The notes below the pieces were generated by a model that searched no databases, was not told where the DNA came from, and worked only from the letters and a program-made list of their open reading frames with translations. From the NCBI RefSeq assembly GCF_002009175.1, contig NZ_CP018047.1:5890001-5954000 (forward strand): a stretch of 64,000 bases of DNA, given 5' to 3'. Each line of letters starts with the position of its first letter. Position 1 is the first letter of the stretch. The translations under genes were made by a program, and so were the position numbers. Shown here one piece after another: positions 51,387 to 60,503 of this stretch. Source of the stretch: Streptomyces niveus (GTDB taxonomy: Bacteria; Actinomycetota; Actinomycetes; Streptomycetales; Streptomycetaceae).

Positions 51387-52046
51387 TCACCCACGGCGGC
51401 GGACGTCTTCGAGATAGCGCAGCACCGCGGCGACCCGGCGGTCCGTCCGGTCGGTGGGCGACAGGTCGAGCTTCGCGAAGATGCTGCGGATGTGCTTGTG
51501 GACGGCGCCGTCCGTCACGACGAGCCGTTCGGCGATGGCGGAGTTGCCCAACCCCTCGGCCATCAGGGCCAGTACGTCGCGCTCACGCGGACTGAGCCGC
51601 TCCAGCCGGGTGTCGTCGCGGCTGCGGGTGAACAGTTGCGCGACGACATCGGGGTCGATGGCGGTCCCGCCGTCCGCCACCCGGTGCAGCGCGTCCAGGA
51701 ACTCCTCGACGCGCCCCACCCGTTCCTTCAGGAGATAGCCGACGCCCGTGACACCTCCGGTGAGCAGGTCCGTGGCGAAGCTCTGCTCGACGTACGCGGA
51801 CAGGACGAGCACGGCCAGGCCGGGACGGCGGCGCCGGGCCTCGACCGCCGCGACGATCCCCTCGTCGGTGTGGGTCGGGGGCATCCGTACGTCGAGGATG
51901 GCGACATCCGGCTCGTGCTCGTCGATGGCGTCGAGAATTCCGTCGGCCGTACCGGCCGTGGCCACCACATCGAGACCCTCCGCGCGCAGCAGCAGGGCGA
52001 GCCCTTCGCGCAGCAGCGGGTCGTCCTCGGCTATCACGATCCGCAC
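51387..52046 (-). CDS. NarL/LuxR-type response regulator
   Basis: 219 residues. GTG at 52046 overlaps the 3' end of the kinase gene by 13 bp. The receiver begins VRIVIAEDDPLLREG (acidic pocket Glu7, Asp8, Asp9) with phospho-acceptor Asp52 (VAILDVRMPP) and the usual T/K surface. LuxR helix-turn-helix about 152-200 (LSPRERDVLALMAEGLGNSAIAERLVVTDGAVHKHIRSIF). Partner of the upstream kinase; close paralogue of the pair at 21227-23136. The likely target is the divergent ABC operon at 53523, preceded by a palindrome. Confidence 0.92.
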   Translation of the reverse strand: MRIVIAEDDPLLREGLALLLRAEGLDVVATAGTADGILDAIDEHEPDVAILDVRMPPTHTDEGIVAAVEARRRRPGLAVLVLSAYVEQSFATDLLTGGVTGVGYLLKERVGRVEEFLDALHRVADGGTAIDPDVVAQLFTRSRDDTRLERLSPRERDVLALMAEGLGNSAIAERLVVTDGAVHKHIRSIFAKLDLSPTDRTDRRVAAVLRYLEDVRRRG

Positions 52047-53341
52047 GGGAGTTCCACCTTCAGGGTTGTGGGCCCGCCGGGGGGACTGGCCACGGTGAGA
52101 GTGCCGTCGAGCGCCGCGATACGGCGGCGGATGCCGACGAGCCCGGATCCGCCGTTCTCGTCCGCGCCGCCCCGGCCGTCGTCGCTGATGAGCAGGTGCA
52201 GTCTGCCGTCGCCGCTCCCGTCGCGCACGGTGACGGTGGCCTGTTCGGCCCGGCTGTGCTTCGCGATGTTCGTCAGCGCCTCGGCCACCACGAAATAGGC
52301 GGTCGCCTCGACGGACGCGGCGCGCCGCGCGGGCGCGTCGACATCGATCCGGCACGGCACCGGACAGGAGGCGGCCAGCCCGGTCAGCGCTCCTTCGAGC
52401 CCCCGGTCGGTCAGTACGGGCGGCAGGATGCCGCGGGCGACCGTACGCAGCTCGGCCAGCGCCTGCTCCGCGGAGCTGTGGGCGCGTTCGAGCAGTTCCT
52501 CGGCACCCGCCGGATCGCGGGCGACCATGCGTCGCGCGGCTCCGAGCAGGACCGTGACGGTGACGAGCCGGTTCTGGGTGCCGTCGTGCAACGAGCGTTC
52601 GATGCGCCGCAGTTCGGTGGCGTGCGCGTCCAGTGCGGCTGCCCGGGTGGCGGTGAGTTCCGCGATCCGCAGCGACAGGTCGGCGTCGGCTCCGGCGGAC
52701 AGCAGCCGACGGCCCGGCTCCGCCTGGAGCCTGGCCATACCCGGTGTGAGCCCCAGGATGATGGCGATCCACCCCAGGCCGAGCAGGGCCACGGCGACGA
52801 CGTCGGACCAGGATTGCGCGTATCCGAGACCGATGGATGTGCTGGTCGCGCCGTCGGGCAGCAGCCGCCAGTACAGCGGGAAGGTGGTGTCACGGATCGC
52901 GCAGATCGGCAGCAGTACGCCGATCAGGCCCAGGAACAGCCCGAGCGTCGCGTGGCGGACAAGCCAGCTCGCCTCGCGCCGGGTGGTGGGGTCCGTGAGT
53001 GCGGGGCGCAGCCGGGTCGGTGCCGGGTCGGGGGCGGCCAGTTCGGGTCCCCACCGGTTCAGCCTGCGGCGTTCACGGGCGGCGACGGCGTGCAGGACGC
53101 GCAGCGCGAGCGGCGCCATCAGCAGTCCGACGCCGACGAGGCTCAGTACGGCGGTGACGGCCAGCCAGACCAGGGCGAACAGCGCGAGCAGGGCTGTACC
53201 GAAGCCGCCCGCGAGCCGTTCGACCGCGACGAGGGCGGCGCCGCCGGCCCGGACGACGATGTCCCGCACGCCGTCGTCCCGGTTGTCGGAGGCCCGTCCG
53301 CCGGTGTGTGGGTTGTCCTGTTCGCCGTGTCGGGTCGACAT
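52034..53341 (-). CDS. Sensor histidine kinase (HisKA_3), membrane bound
   Basis: 435 residues. ATG 53341 behind AAGGAGAGG; a TTG three bases earlier is also in frame. Membrane helices lie near 50-90 and 135-215, separated by a short cytoplasmic loop. His252 is in RRIERSLHDGTQNRL, then the HATPase N box EALTNIAKHSRA, G1 ISDDGRGGA and G2 SGLVGIRRR. No extracytoplasmic sensor domain of any size is visible, as in membrane-stress kinases that sense through their helices. Divergent from the small-protein/ABC operon, as in Bce- or cell-envelope-stress systems. Confidence 0.92.
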   Translation of the reverse strand: MSTRHGEQDNPHTGGRASDNRDDGVRDIVVRAGGAALVAVERLAGGFGTALLALFALVWLAVTAVLSLVGVGLLMAPLALRVLHAVAARERRRLNRWGPELAAPDPAPTRLRPALTDPTTRREASWLVRHATLGLFLGLIGVLLPICAIRDTTFPLYWRLLPDGATSTSIGLGYAQSWSDVVAVALLGLGWIAIILGLTPGMARLQAEPGRRLLSAGADADLSLRIAELTATRAAALDAHATELRRIERSLHDGTQNRLVTVTVLLGAARRMVARDPAGAEELLERAHSSAEQALAELRTVARGILPPVLTDRGLEGALTGLAASCPVPCRIDVDAPARRAASVEATAYFVVAEALTNIAKHSRAEQATVTVRDGSGDGRLHLLISDDGRGGADENGGSGLVGIRRRIAALDGTLTVASPPGGPTTLKVELPCGS

Positions 53342-53406
53342 CAACCTCTCCTTCGGCGGCGACCCTATGCGGCTGATCGGCCGGGTCGCCAGTTGGACGC
53401 CCGACA

Positions 53407-53424
53407 GGTACAGCCTGCTGTACC
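53407..53424. promoter_or_regulatory. Candidate response-regulator operator
   Basis: GGTACAGC (53407-53414), CT, GCTGTACC (53417-53424): an 18-bp inverted repeat in the 181-bp gap between the kinase gene and the divergent ABC operon. It is the obvious binding site for the LuxR-type regulator. Confidence 0.55.
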
Positions 53425-53522
53425 AACAACAGGGCGGCAGACGGGCTCGGCGACGAGGGGTGGTGATTCATAGCGTCGGAGACGACAGCGAGACCCCCCG
53501 AAACACGCGGAGGAAGCACACC

Positions 53523-53768
53523 ATGGCCTACACCGACCCCTACCGTCCGCCGACCGGCACCGACGCGCGCCCCGACGCGTCGCCCGGCGACCTCACCCGG
53601 GCCGGAGTGACGCGCACACTGCTCTGGGTCGTGCTGGTGATCAGCGCGGTCGGCAACATGGTGGCCTCGTACAGCGGTTCCGGTACGCCGGTCCACCTCG
53701 TGTGCGGCGCGGTCACCGCGCTCTGCGTGACGGCGCTCGTCGTTCTGCGGCTGCGGGGTCGGCGATGA
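53523..53768 (+). CDS. Small two-helix membrane protein
   Basis: 81 residues. ATG 53523 with GGAGGAAG upstream. A polar N-terminus (about 25 residues) is followed by two hydrophobic helices (TLLWVVLVISAVGNMVASY; HLVCGAVTALCVTALVVLRL). Its stop overlaps the ABC ATPase start (ATGA), so it is the first gene of a three-gene operon. It could be a regulator or accessory subunit of the FtsX-type transporter. No characterised family recognised. Confidence 0.8.
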   Translation: MAYTDPYRPPTGTDARPDASPGDLTRAGVTRTLLWVVLVISAVGNMVASYSGSGTPVHLVCGAVTALCVTALVVLRLRGRR

Positions 53769-54592
53769 GGGCGGCGCTCCGGAGGTCCGGGAAGAGTCCG
53801 GCCGACAGCGGTAGCGGTACCGGCACCGTCACCGGCAGGGACTCCAGCCACGCGCCCGCGATGACGCCCGCGATGGCGCCCGCCATCGCGCTGGCGAACC
53901 TCAGCAAGACGTACCCGGGCGGGGTGACCGCTCTGAACGACGTGTCACTGACCGTGGAACGCGGCACGTTCCTCGCCGTGATGGGACCGTCCGGGTCGGG
54001 CAAGAGCACCCTGATGCACTGCGCCGCCGGGCTCGACGCCCCGACCGGCGGAAGCGTCCGCATCGACGGCCAGGAGATCGGCGGCCTGAACGAGAACCGC
54101 CGGACCGAACTGCGCCGCGAACGCGTCGGGTTCGTCTTCCAGTCGTACAACCTCGTTCCCTCACTCAGCGTCGCCGACAACATCACCCTGCCCCTTCGTC
54201 TGGCGGGCCGGGCCCCGGACCGGCAGTGGCTGCACACCCTGACGGAGCGGGTCGGGATGGCCGACCGACTGAGCCACCGGCCTGCCGAACTCTCCGGCGG
54301 TCAGCAGCAACGGGCGGCGATCGTACGGGCGTTGGTGGCCAAACCGGCTGTCGTGTTCGCCGACGAACCGACCGGTGCGCTGGATCTGCGCAGCGCCCAC
54401 GAGGTGCTGGAACTGCTGCGTGAACTCGTCGACGAACTCGGCCAGACGGTGGTGATGGTCACGCACGACCCGGCCGCCGCCGCACAGGCGCACGAGGCAC
54501 TGGTGATGGCCGACGGCCGCGTCGTGGACACCCTGCCCGCGCCCACGGCTCCCCAACTGGCCGCCCGGCTCGTCGCGTTGGGCGGGAACTGA
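53765..54592 (+). CDS. ABC transporter ATP-binding protein (MacB/LolD type)
   Basis: 275 residues. The ATG at 53765 is coupled to the upstream stop; a second ATG at 53861 would remove a poorly conserved Arg/Ser/Gly-rich extension and may be the true start. Walker A GPSGSGKST, Q-loop FVFQSYNLVPSL, signature LSGGQQQR, Walker B VVFADEPT, H-loop MVTHD. This spacing is typical of the FtsE/MacB/LolD family. It powers the FtsX-like permease encoded next (2-bp gap). Substrate likely a membrane-active compound, peptide or lipoprotein by family. Confidence 0.93.
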   Translation: MRAALRRSGKSPADSGSGTGTVTGRDSSHAPAMTPAMAPAIALANLSKTYPGGVTALNDVSLTVERGTFLAVMGPSGSGKSTLMHCAAGLDAPTGGSVRIDGQEIGGLNENRRTELRRERVGFVFQSYNLVPSLSVADNITLPLRLAGRAPDRQWLHTLTERVGMADRLSHRPAELSGGQQQRAAIVRALVAKPAVVFADEPTGALDLRSAHEVLELLRELVDELGQTVVMVTHDPAAAAQAHEALVMADGRVVDTLPAPTAPQLAARLVALGGN

Positions 54593-54594
54593 TC

Positions 54595-57252
54595 ATGCTG
54601 CACATCGCGGTACAGATGGCCCGGCACCGGATCAGCGCCCTGCTGGCGGTGGTGTGCGCGGTGCTCGGCGGCGCGGCGCTGATCACGGGCACCGGCGTAC
54701 TCACCGAGTCCGGACTGCGCTCCGAACTGCCGCCGGGCCGGCTCGGCGGCGCGGACATCCTGGTGTCGGCCGACCAGACCTTCCGGCTCGGCGGCCCGGA
54801 CCTGCCGATCGCCCTTCCCGAACGTGCCGCTGTGCCGGCCTCGTTGATCGAACGGCTGGCCCAACTGCCGGGCGTCACGGCCGCTGTCGGGGACGTCGGC
54901 TTCCCCGTCGGCGTCCTCGACGCCCGGGGACGGGTCGTACCCGTGGGGGAGGACCCCCGCACGGCCGGGCACAACTGGTCCTCCCACACGCTCCTGGCGT
55001 CCCCGCGCGGCGAGGAAGGCCCCGGTACGGACGGTCCCGGCATCGACGGACGGAAGCCGGCCGGTTCCCGCGAGATCGCCGTGGACAGCGCCGTCGCCGC
55101 GGCCGCGGGCGTGCGGCCGGGCGGCGAGATCCGCGTGGTCGCGGCCGGGCGCCCCGCCGCCGAGTACCGCGTCTCCGCCGTGATCGACGCGCCCGGTGCC
55201 GGTGTCCTCTTCGCGGACCCGACCGCCGCCGACCTGGCCCGCCGCGACGACGGCTCCCGAGCAGGGACGGTCGACCTCATCGGACTCCGTACGGAGCCGG
55301 GCACCACCGAAGCGGTGGCCGAAGCCGTACGCGCGGAGCTACGGGACCACGAGCCGCGAGCCGCCGAATCGCGAGCCGCCGAATCGCGGGACACCCAACG
55401 ACCCGGCACCGGGCTCGTGGTGGCCACCGGCGCGGAGCGCGGTGACCTCGCGGCGCCCGACGCCGTGGCCGCCCGGTCCCTGCTGATCCTGCTCGCCTCC
55501 TCACTCGCGGGCATCATCCTGCTGATCACCGGCTTCGTCATGGCCGGCGCCCTTGGCGTGGCGATCGCCGGGCAGCGACGCGAACTGGCCCTGATGCGCG
55601 CCGTCGGCGCGACCCCGAAACAGATCCGCCGGATCGCCGCCTCCCAGGCCACCGTCATCGCCGCCGCGGCGCTCGTGCCCGGTATCCCCCTCGGCTATCT
55701 GCTGGCCGACCTGTTCCGCGGGCTGCTGGTCGACCGCGGCGTACTCCCCGAAGCCCTGCCGCTGACCTTCGGCCCGCTTCCCGCACTCGCCACAACTCTG
55801 CTGCTGGCCCTGGCGGTTCAGGTCTCGGCCCGTGGTGCCGCCTGGCGTACGTCCCGTATGCCCGCCACCGAGGCGGTCGCCGAGTCGCGCAGCGAACCGC
55901 GCCACCCCTCCCGTCTGCGGACCCGCGCCGGTCTGCTGCTCGTCGTCGCCGCGACGACCCTCTCGGTGGTGCCGCTGCTCTCCCGGACCGCGCTCGGAGC
56001 GACCGCCACCTCCATCGCCGGCATCATCGCGGCGATCGGCCTCGCCCTGGCCGGCCCCGCCCTGATCCGGCGCCTCAGCGACACACTGGCCCGGCGGCTG
56101 CCGGCCGGTGCCTCGCCCGCCACCTGGCTGGCGATGTCCAACGTCCGCGGTTACGCGATCCGTATCGCCGGGGTCGTCAGCACCCTCACCATGGCCGTCG
56201 TCTTCACCCTGACCTACACCCTCGCCCAGACCACCGTGCTGACCGCCACCACGGACGACGTCGGCACCGGCACCCTGGCCGGGGAACGCCTGACCGCGCC
56301 CGGCCTCGGCGGGCTGCCCGAGGGCACGCTCGCCGCCGTACGGGACACCTCCGGCGTACGGGAGGCGGCTCCCGTCACCGGCACCACCGTCCTGTGGCCG
56401 TACGAGCAACTGGGCGACCCGATGGTCGAGTCGGCGTCCGCGATGATCCTCACCCCCGACGCACGGGACGTGCTCGACCTGGACGTACGCTCCGGCAGCC
56501 TGGCCCGCCTCACGGGCGACACCGTCGCGGTCGGCAGCGACGTGGCACGCTCGCGCGGCGCCTCCGTCGGACAGCGGATCCTGCTGATCCTCGGCGACGG
56601 CACGCACGTCACCCCGCGGGTCGTCGCCGTCTACGGCCGGGACCTCGGCTTCGGCCCGGTCGTACTCTCCCGCGATCTCGCGATGGAACACACCACCACG
56701 CGCCTCGACCAGAGCATCCTCATCCGCACCGATACCGAAGCGGGCGTCGGCGCCTCCGGGGCCACGCGCGACAGCCTCGCCGCCTTCGTCTCGGCCCGCC
56801 CCGGCCTGGCTCTCTCACCCGCCGACACCACCGGCGCCGGCCTCGAAGACGCCCCGCCCGAGGTCTGGATCAACCTCGCCACCATCGTCGTACTCCTCGG
56901 CTACCTCCTCCTCAACATCGCCAACAAACTCACCGCCACCACCGCCCAGCGCCGCACCGAGATCGCCACACTGCGGCTCAACGGCACGACCCCGCGCCAG
57001 ATCCGCGCCATGATGCGCCGTGAAGCGGCCCTCATCGCGACCGCCGCGCTCACCACGGGCCTCGCGGTCTCCGTGATCCCACTCGCGCTCCTGGGCGTCG
57101 GCTTTCTCGACCGCCCCTGGCCGGCCGGACCGCTCTGGCTGCTCCCGGCGATCGCGCTCACGATCGTGACCATCTCCTTCCTCACGATCGAACTCCCCAC
57201 CCGCCGGGCACTGCTCACGGCACCGGCCGAAGCGCTCGCCAACCGCGAATAG
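54595..57252 (+). CDS. FtsX-type ABC transporter permease (two FtsX domains)
   Basis: 885 residues, ATG 54595, 2 bp after the ATPase gene. Helix one at about 14-34, then a large extracytoplasmic MacB-periplasmic-core-like domain. An FtsX half follows near 295-420 (LLILLASSLAGIILLITGFVMAGAL; RELALMRAVGATPKQIRRI), further helices near 445-495, a second extracytoplasmic domain, and a second FtsX half to the end (INLATIVVLLGYLLLNIANK; RRTEIATLRLNGTTPRQI). It is typical of exporters controlled by envelope-stress two-component systems. An in-frame 15-bp duplication encodes RAAES twice near residue 260. Confidence 0.93.
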   Translation: MLHIAVQMARHRISALLAVVCAVLGGAALITGTGVLTESGLRSELPPGRLGGADILVSADQTFRLGGPDLPIALPERAAVPASLIERLAQLPGVTAAVGDVGFPVGVLDARGRVVPVGEDPRTAGHNWSSHTLLASPRGEEGPGTDGPGIDGRKPAGSREIAVDSAVAAAAGVRPGGEIRVVAAGRPAAEYRVSAVIDAPGAGVLFADPTAADLARRDDGSRAGTVDLIGLRTEPGTTEAVAEAVRAELRDHEPRAAESRAAESRDTQRPGTGLVVATGAERGDLAAPDAVAARSLLILLASSLAGIILLITGFVMAGALGVAIAGQRRELALMRAVGATPKQIRRIAASQATVIAAAALVPGIPLGYLLADLFRGLLVDRGVLPEALPLTFGPLPALATTLLLALAVQVSARGAAWRTSRMPATEAVAESRSEPRHPSRLRTRAGLLLVVAATTLSVVPLLSRTALGATATSIAGIIAAIGLALAGPALIRRLSDTLARRLPAGASPATWLAMSNVRGYAIRIAGVVSTLTMAVVFTLTYTLAQTTVLTATTDDVGTGTLAGERLTAPGLGGLPEGTLAAVRDTSGVREAAPVTGTTVLWPYEQLGDPMVESASAMILTPDARDVLDLDVRSGSLARLTGDTVAVGSDVARSRGASVGQRILLILGDGTHVTPRVVAVYGRDLGFGPVVLSRDLAMEHTTTRLDQSILIRTDTEAGVGASGATRDSLAAFVSARPGLALSPADTTGAGLEDAPPEVWINLATIVVLLGYLLLNIANKLTATTAQRRTEIATLRLNGTTPRQIRAMMRREAALIATAALTTGLAVSVIPLALLGVGFLDRPWPAGPLWLLPAIALTIVTISFLTIELPTRRALLTAPAEALANRE
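55356..55385 (+). repeat. In-frame 15-bp tandem duplication inside the permease gene
   Basis: GCGAGCCGCCGAATC occurs at 55356-55370 and again at 55371-55385, adding five residues without shifting the frame in the extracytoplasmic domain. Confidence 0.85.
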
Positions 57253-57285
57253 CGAGCGGTGGAAGGGCCGCCGTAGGGTGACGGC

Positions 57286-57492
57286 ATGCGATCTCCTCGC
57301 CGGTCCGTCGCTCTCGCGGCGGGCAGGCTCCACGCGTTCGGCTCCCCGGCCGACGTACTGACGCGGGACACCGTCCGCACCGTGTTCGGCCTCGACAGCC
57401 GCATCATCGAGGACCCCGTGTCGGGGAGACCGCTGATGCTGCCGATCGGCCGCCATCATGTGAGCCAAGAAACTAAGGTAAGCCTTACCTGA
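57286..57492 (+). pseudogene. C-terminal remnant of a siderophore ABC transporter ATPase
   Basis: A 68-codon frame whose residues from about 11 on (ALAAGRLHAFGSPADVLT, ..VRTVFGLDSRIIEDPVSG, RPLMLPIGRHHV) match the C-terminus of FecE/FepC-type ATPases, which normally run to about 260-290 residues. The Walker A, signature and Walker B parts are missing. There is no Shine-Dalgarno, and the first ten residues are unrelated. The stop TGA overlaps the iron box of the next gene. It is a decayed gene whose loss probably removed the rest of a ferric-siderophore uptake locus. Confidence 0.78.
57474..57492. promoter_or_regulatory. Iron box (DmdR/IdeR-type operator)
   Basis: TAAGGTAAGCCTTACCTGA contains a perfect inverted repeat AGGTAAG-C-CTTACCT (57476-57490). 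It matches the actinobacterial iron-box consensus TTAGGTTAGGCTNACCTAA. It lies 19-37 bp upstream of the methyltransferase ATG, so that gene is predicted to be repressed by iron through DmdR1. Confidence 0.8.
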
Positions 57493-57510
57493 ATCTATCG
57501 AGGGGGTTCC

Positions 57511-58599
57511 ATGGGCGAGCGGCGTGACGGACGGAACAGCGCAGACGACGAGGCGGCGGCGCGTACGGCCGAGTGGGAGGCACGTGGCACGGTGTCCCGG
57601 CTCGTACTCGGACAGATGGCCACCCAAGCCCTGGGCACGGCGGTGCGGTTGGGGATCTTCGACCGGATCGGCGCGGGCGCGCTCACCGCCGACGACCTGG
57701 CCCGCGCCCTCGCCACCCACCCGCAGGCCACTCTGCGCCTGCTCCGCGCACTGGCCGGGCTGCAACTCCTCCAGGAGTCCGAGTCCGAGCCCGGCGTCTT
57801 CCGTACCACCCGCGCGGGAGATCTCCTGCGTTCGGACACCGCCGGCAGCATGCGCGCCATGGCAGGCATGTTCACCGATCCCGTCATGCTCCGCGCGTGG
57901 GACCTGCTGGAGGACGGAGTACGTACCGGAGAGACCACGTTCGGCACCGTCTTCGGCACGGACTTCTTCGGCCACCTGGGCCAACACCCCACGCTCTCCG
58001 CCGACTTCAACGCAGCCATGAGCCAGGGAACCCGCTCCGCCGCCGAAGCGGCCCCGCACCACTACGACTTCGGCCGCTTCACCACCGTCGTGGACATGGG
58101 AGGCGGCGACGGCACCCTGCTCAGCGCGATCCTCACCGCCCACCCCCGACTGCGCGGCATTCTCTACGACACACCCGAAGGCCTCGCCCAGGCACCCGAA
58201 CGCTTCGCCCGCGACGGCCTCACCGACCGGGTCGAGCTGCGCACCGGCGACTTCTTCGAATCGGCGCCGGGCGGGGGAGACCTCTATCTGCTCAAGAGCA
58301 TCATCCACGACTGGAACGACGAGCGGTGCGCGACGATCCTGCGCCACATCAGAGACGTCGTCCCCGCCGACGGCGCCCTGCTGATGGTCGAACCGGTGCT
58401 CCCGCCGACCGTACCGACGGGCAGCCACAACCAGGTCTACCTCAGCGACCTGAACATGCTGGTCAACGTCGGCGGCCGGGAACGCACGGAGCAGGACTTC
58501 ACCGCCCTCTGTACGGCCTCCGGCTTCACGCTCCGTACGGTGACGCCGCTGCCGAGTCCCAACGTCTTCCGCCTCATCGAGGCGACGCCGGGAACATAG
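57511..58599 (+). CDS. SAM-dependent O-methyltransferase (Methyltransf_2), iron-regulated
   Basis: 362 residues. ATG 57511 with GAGGGGG. N-terminal dimerisation winged helix (about 20-105, VSRLVLGQMATQALGTAVRLGIFDRIGAGALTADDLAR). SAM-binding motif VVDMGGGDGTLL at about 197, acidic GDFFESAPGG, KSIIHDWNDERC containing a catalytic-type His-Asp, and MVEPVLPP. Family members methylate small phenolic or polyketide hydroxyls. The iron box and the siderophore ABC remnant upstream suggest it once belonged to, or still belongs to, a siderophore or iron-linked metabolite locus. Converges with the USP gene, 10 bp away. Confidence 0.9.
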   Translation: MGERRDGRNSADDEAAARTAEWEARGTVSRLVLGQMATQALGTAVRLGIFDRIGAGALTADDLARALATHPQATLRLLRALAGLQLLQESESEPGVFRTTRAGDLLRSDTAGSMRAMAGMFTDPVMLRAWDLLEDGVRTGETTFGTVFGTDFFGHLGQHPTLSADFNAAMSQGTRSAAEAAPHHYDFGRFTTVVDMGGGDGTLLSAILTAHPRLRGILYDTPEGLAQAPERFARDGLTDRVELRTGDFFESAPGGGDLYLLKSIIHDWNDERCATILRHIRDVVPADGALLMVEPVLPPTVPTGSHNQVYLSDLNMLVNVGGRERTEQDFTALCTASGFTLRTVTPLPSPNVFRLIEATPGT

Positions 58600-58609
58600 C
58601 CCCCGGTCC

Positions 58610-59515
58610 CTACCTCCGTGGGACGACGGCCACCGGGGCGGAACAGCGGTGCAGCACGGCATGGTTCATGTGCCCGATACGGGCAACGCCCCTCAGGTGA
58701 TGGCGTGTTCCGAGGCCGAGCACCACGAGTGCCGCCCCGGTACCGGCGTCCGCCAGTTCCCGGGCGGGCTTTCCGATCGCGGAGTGCTCACGGACGGCGA
58801 CATCCGGATAGCGCTCGAACCACGGCGCCAGAGTGTTCTGAAGCATCTCCTCGTCCCGCGCGGGGGGACGGTGCCGGCCGTGAATCACATCGAGCCGAGC
58901 CGAGCGAAGTGAGGCCGCCTCGAAGGCGAACCCGAGCGCTTCCTCGCTCGGCCGGCCGAGATCGACGCCGACCACGACCGGCCCGGCGCCCACCGGGCCC
59001 CCGATCACCGGAGCCGCGCCCACCGGACCGGGATGCTCGTCGCCGGACGCGTCCTCGCCGTGCTCCTCACCCTCACCCACACCGTGCTCCGCCGACCGGC
59101 GACCGGAACCGACAAGTACGACGGGCCGCTCGGCGACCGACACGGTGGCGGAGGCCACCGACCCCCCGAGGAATCCGGTGCGTCCGCCCAGCCCACCGAC
59201 GCCGATGGCCAGCAACTGGCTCTCCGCGGCGGCGCGGCCCAGCATCTGCGGGGGAGGCCCGGTCAACCGCTCCGCAGTGATGTCGAGGCCGGGGTAATGG
59301 CTGCGGAGTTCGGCCGCCGTCTCCACCGGGACCCGGCGTGACCACTGCTCGGCCATCTCGTTCGAGTCGAGCGACGCCCGCGAATACGGCTGCCACTCCC
59401 ATGCGCTGACCAGCCGCAGGGGCGCGTTCCTGAGCGACGCCTCGCGCGCACCCCAGTAGGCGGCTCCAACGCTCCCCACCGTGTTGTTCATACCGACGGT
59501 CACCGGACGTGTCAT
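58610..59515 (-). CDS. Universal stress protein, tandem UspA domains
   Basis: 301 residues. ATG 59515 with GGGGAGG. N-terminal UspA about 4-140 with GVGGLGGRTGFLGGSVAS, a good ATP-binding G-2x-G-9x-G(S/T) motif. A 45-residue Gly/Pro/Glu linker precedes the C-terminal UspA (about 175-301), where GLGTRHHLRGVARIGHMNHAVLH is a degenerate nucleotide motif. Streptomyces USPs of this kind lie in the hypoxia/dormancy regulon controlled by DevR/OsdR. It is 12 bp downstream of the next USP on the same strand and likely co-transcribed. Confidence 0.92.
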   Translation of the reverse strand: MTRPVTVGMNNTVGSVGAAYWGAREASLRNAPLRLVSAWEWQPYSRASLDSNEMAEQWSRRVPVETAAELRSHYPGLDITAERLTGPPPQMLGRAAAESQLLAIGVGGLGGRTGFLGGSVASATVSVAERPVVLVGSGRRSAEHGVGEGEEHGEDASGDEHPGPVGAAPVIGGPVGAGPVVVGVDLGRPSEEALGFAFEAASLRSARLDVIHGRHRPPARDEEMLQNTLAPWFERYPDVAVREHSAIGKPARELADAGTGAALVVLGLGTRHHLRGVARIGHMNHAVLHRCSAPVAVVPRR

Positions 59516-59527
59516 ACCGCACCTCCC

Positions 59528-60412
59528 CTACTCGCGCTCCGGGACGATCGCGACCGGACAGGACGCGTAATGCAGCATCGCGTGATTGACCCCTCCGAGC
59601 TGAAGACCGAAGGCCCCATGACGTCGGCGGGCACCGACGACGAGGAGATCCGCCGGGCCCGCCGTCTCCAGCAGCGTCTGATGGGCCGTGCCCCGCACGG
59701 CCTTCCGCCGGACGGTCACCTTGGTCAGGTCCTCACCCACGTGGGACAGGGCACTGTCCACGTACTCGTCCGCCTGTCGCTGACCAGCCGTCAACTGCCC
59801 GCTGTCGGAGGCCGGATGGGGCAGGGCCAGGTGACGAGGGCTGTGCCAGGCGCGTACGGCCACGAGTTCACACCCTCTCGACCGGGCCTCGCGGAACGCG
59901 AAGCGCGCCGCCGCGCCGCTCGCGGAGCTGTCCCCGACTCCGAGCACGACGCGCCCGTGGCCGGCCTGCTCCTCGGATTCCCGGCCGCGGACCACGACGA
60001 CCGGGCAGCGGGCCCGCGCGGCGACGGACAGGCTCACGGAACCCAGGAGCATGCCGGAGACCGGGCCGTGTCCCCGGGAGCCCAGCACGAGCAGAGCGGC
60101 GTCTTCCGCCTCCTCCAGGAGCGCCGTCACGGGCTCCTCGGGCCGGATGTCGGTGGTCACCTTCACCTCGGGGGACAGACTCCGCGCGCGCTCCTCCGAC
60201 ATGGCGACAAGACTCTCGGCGTACACCTGCTCCGACGGACGGTCCGCGGGGAGCCCGGACCGTACTCCTTCGTAGTGCTCCCAGACGGAGGCGTGGACGA
60301 TTCTCAGCGGCAGGCCGCGGCGCGCCGCTTCGGGCGCCGCCCAGTCCAGCGCGCGGAGGCTGCCCTCCGATCCGTCGACTCCCGCGACCACCGGAAGCTC
60401 CATGACTCCCAC
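59528..60412 (-). CDS. Universal stress protein, tandem UspA domains
   Basis: 294 residues. GTG 60412 with GGGAGGAGAGG; an ATG at 60403 is also possible. N-terminal UspA (LPVVAGVDGSEGSLRALDWAA) has a full ATP motif, GSRGHGPVSGMLLGSVS. The C-terminal domain (about 155-294) is degenerate at the same place (GARRRHGAFGLQLGGVNHAMLHY). First gene of a two-USP run; its upstream spacer to the nitroreductase gene is 91 bp and rich in GGACCGGA-type short repeats. Confidence 0.92.
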   Translation of the reverse strand: MGVMELPVVAGVDGSEGSLRALDWAAPEAARRGLPLRIVHASVWEHYEGVRSGLPADRPSEQVYAESLVAMSEERARSLSPEVKVTTDIRPEEPVTALLEEAEDAALLVLGSRGHGPVSGMLLGSVSLSVAARARCPVVVVRGRESEEQAGHGRVVLGVGDSSASGAAARFAFREARSRGCELVAVRAWHSPRHLALPHPASDSGQLTAGQRQADEYVDSALSHVGEDLTKVTVRRKAVRGTAHQTLLETAGPADLLVVGARRRHGAFGLQLGGVNHAMLHYASCPVAIVPERE

Positions 60413-60503
60413 GACCTCTCCTCCCGCGTTCCGGTGGCGCTCCCTGTCGATCGGTCCTCCGTCCTCAGTCCTCCGGTCTCCGGTCCTCGAAGTCGCCGGT
60501 CGC

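Noticed and set aside
57286..57492. Functional small protein
   Set aside because: The residues match only the C-terminus of a much larger ATPase, and no Shine-Dalgarno is present.
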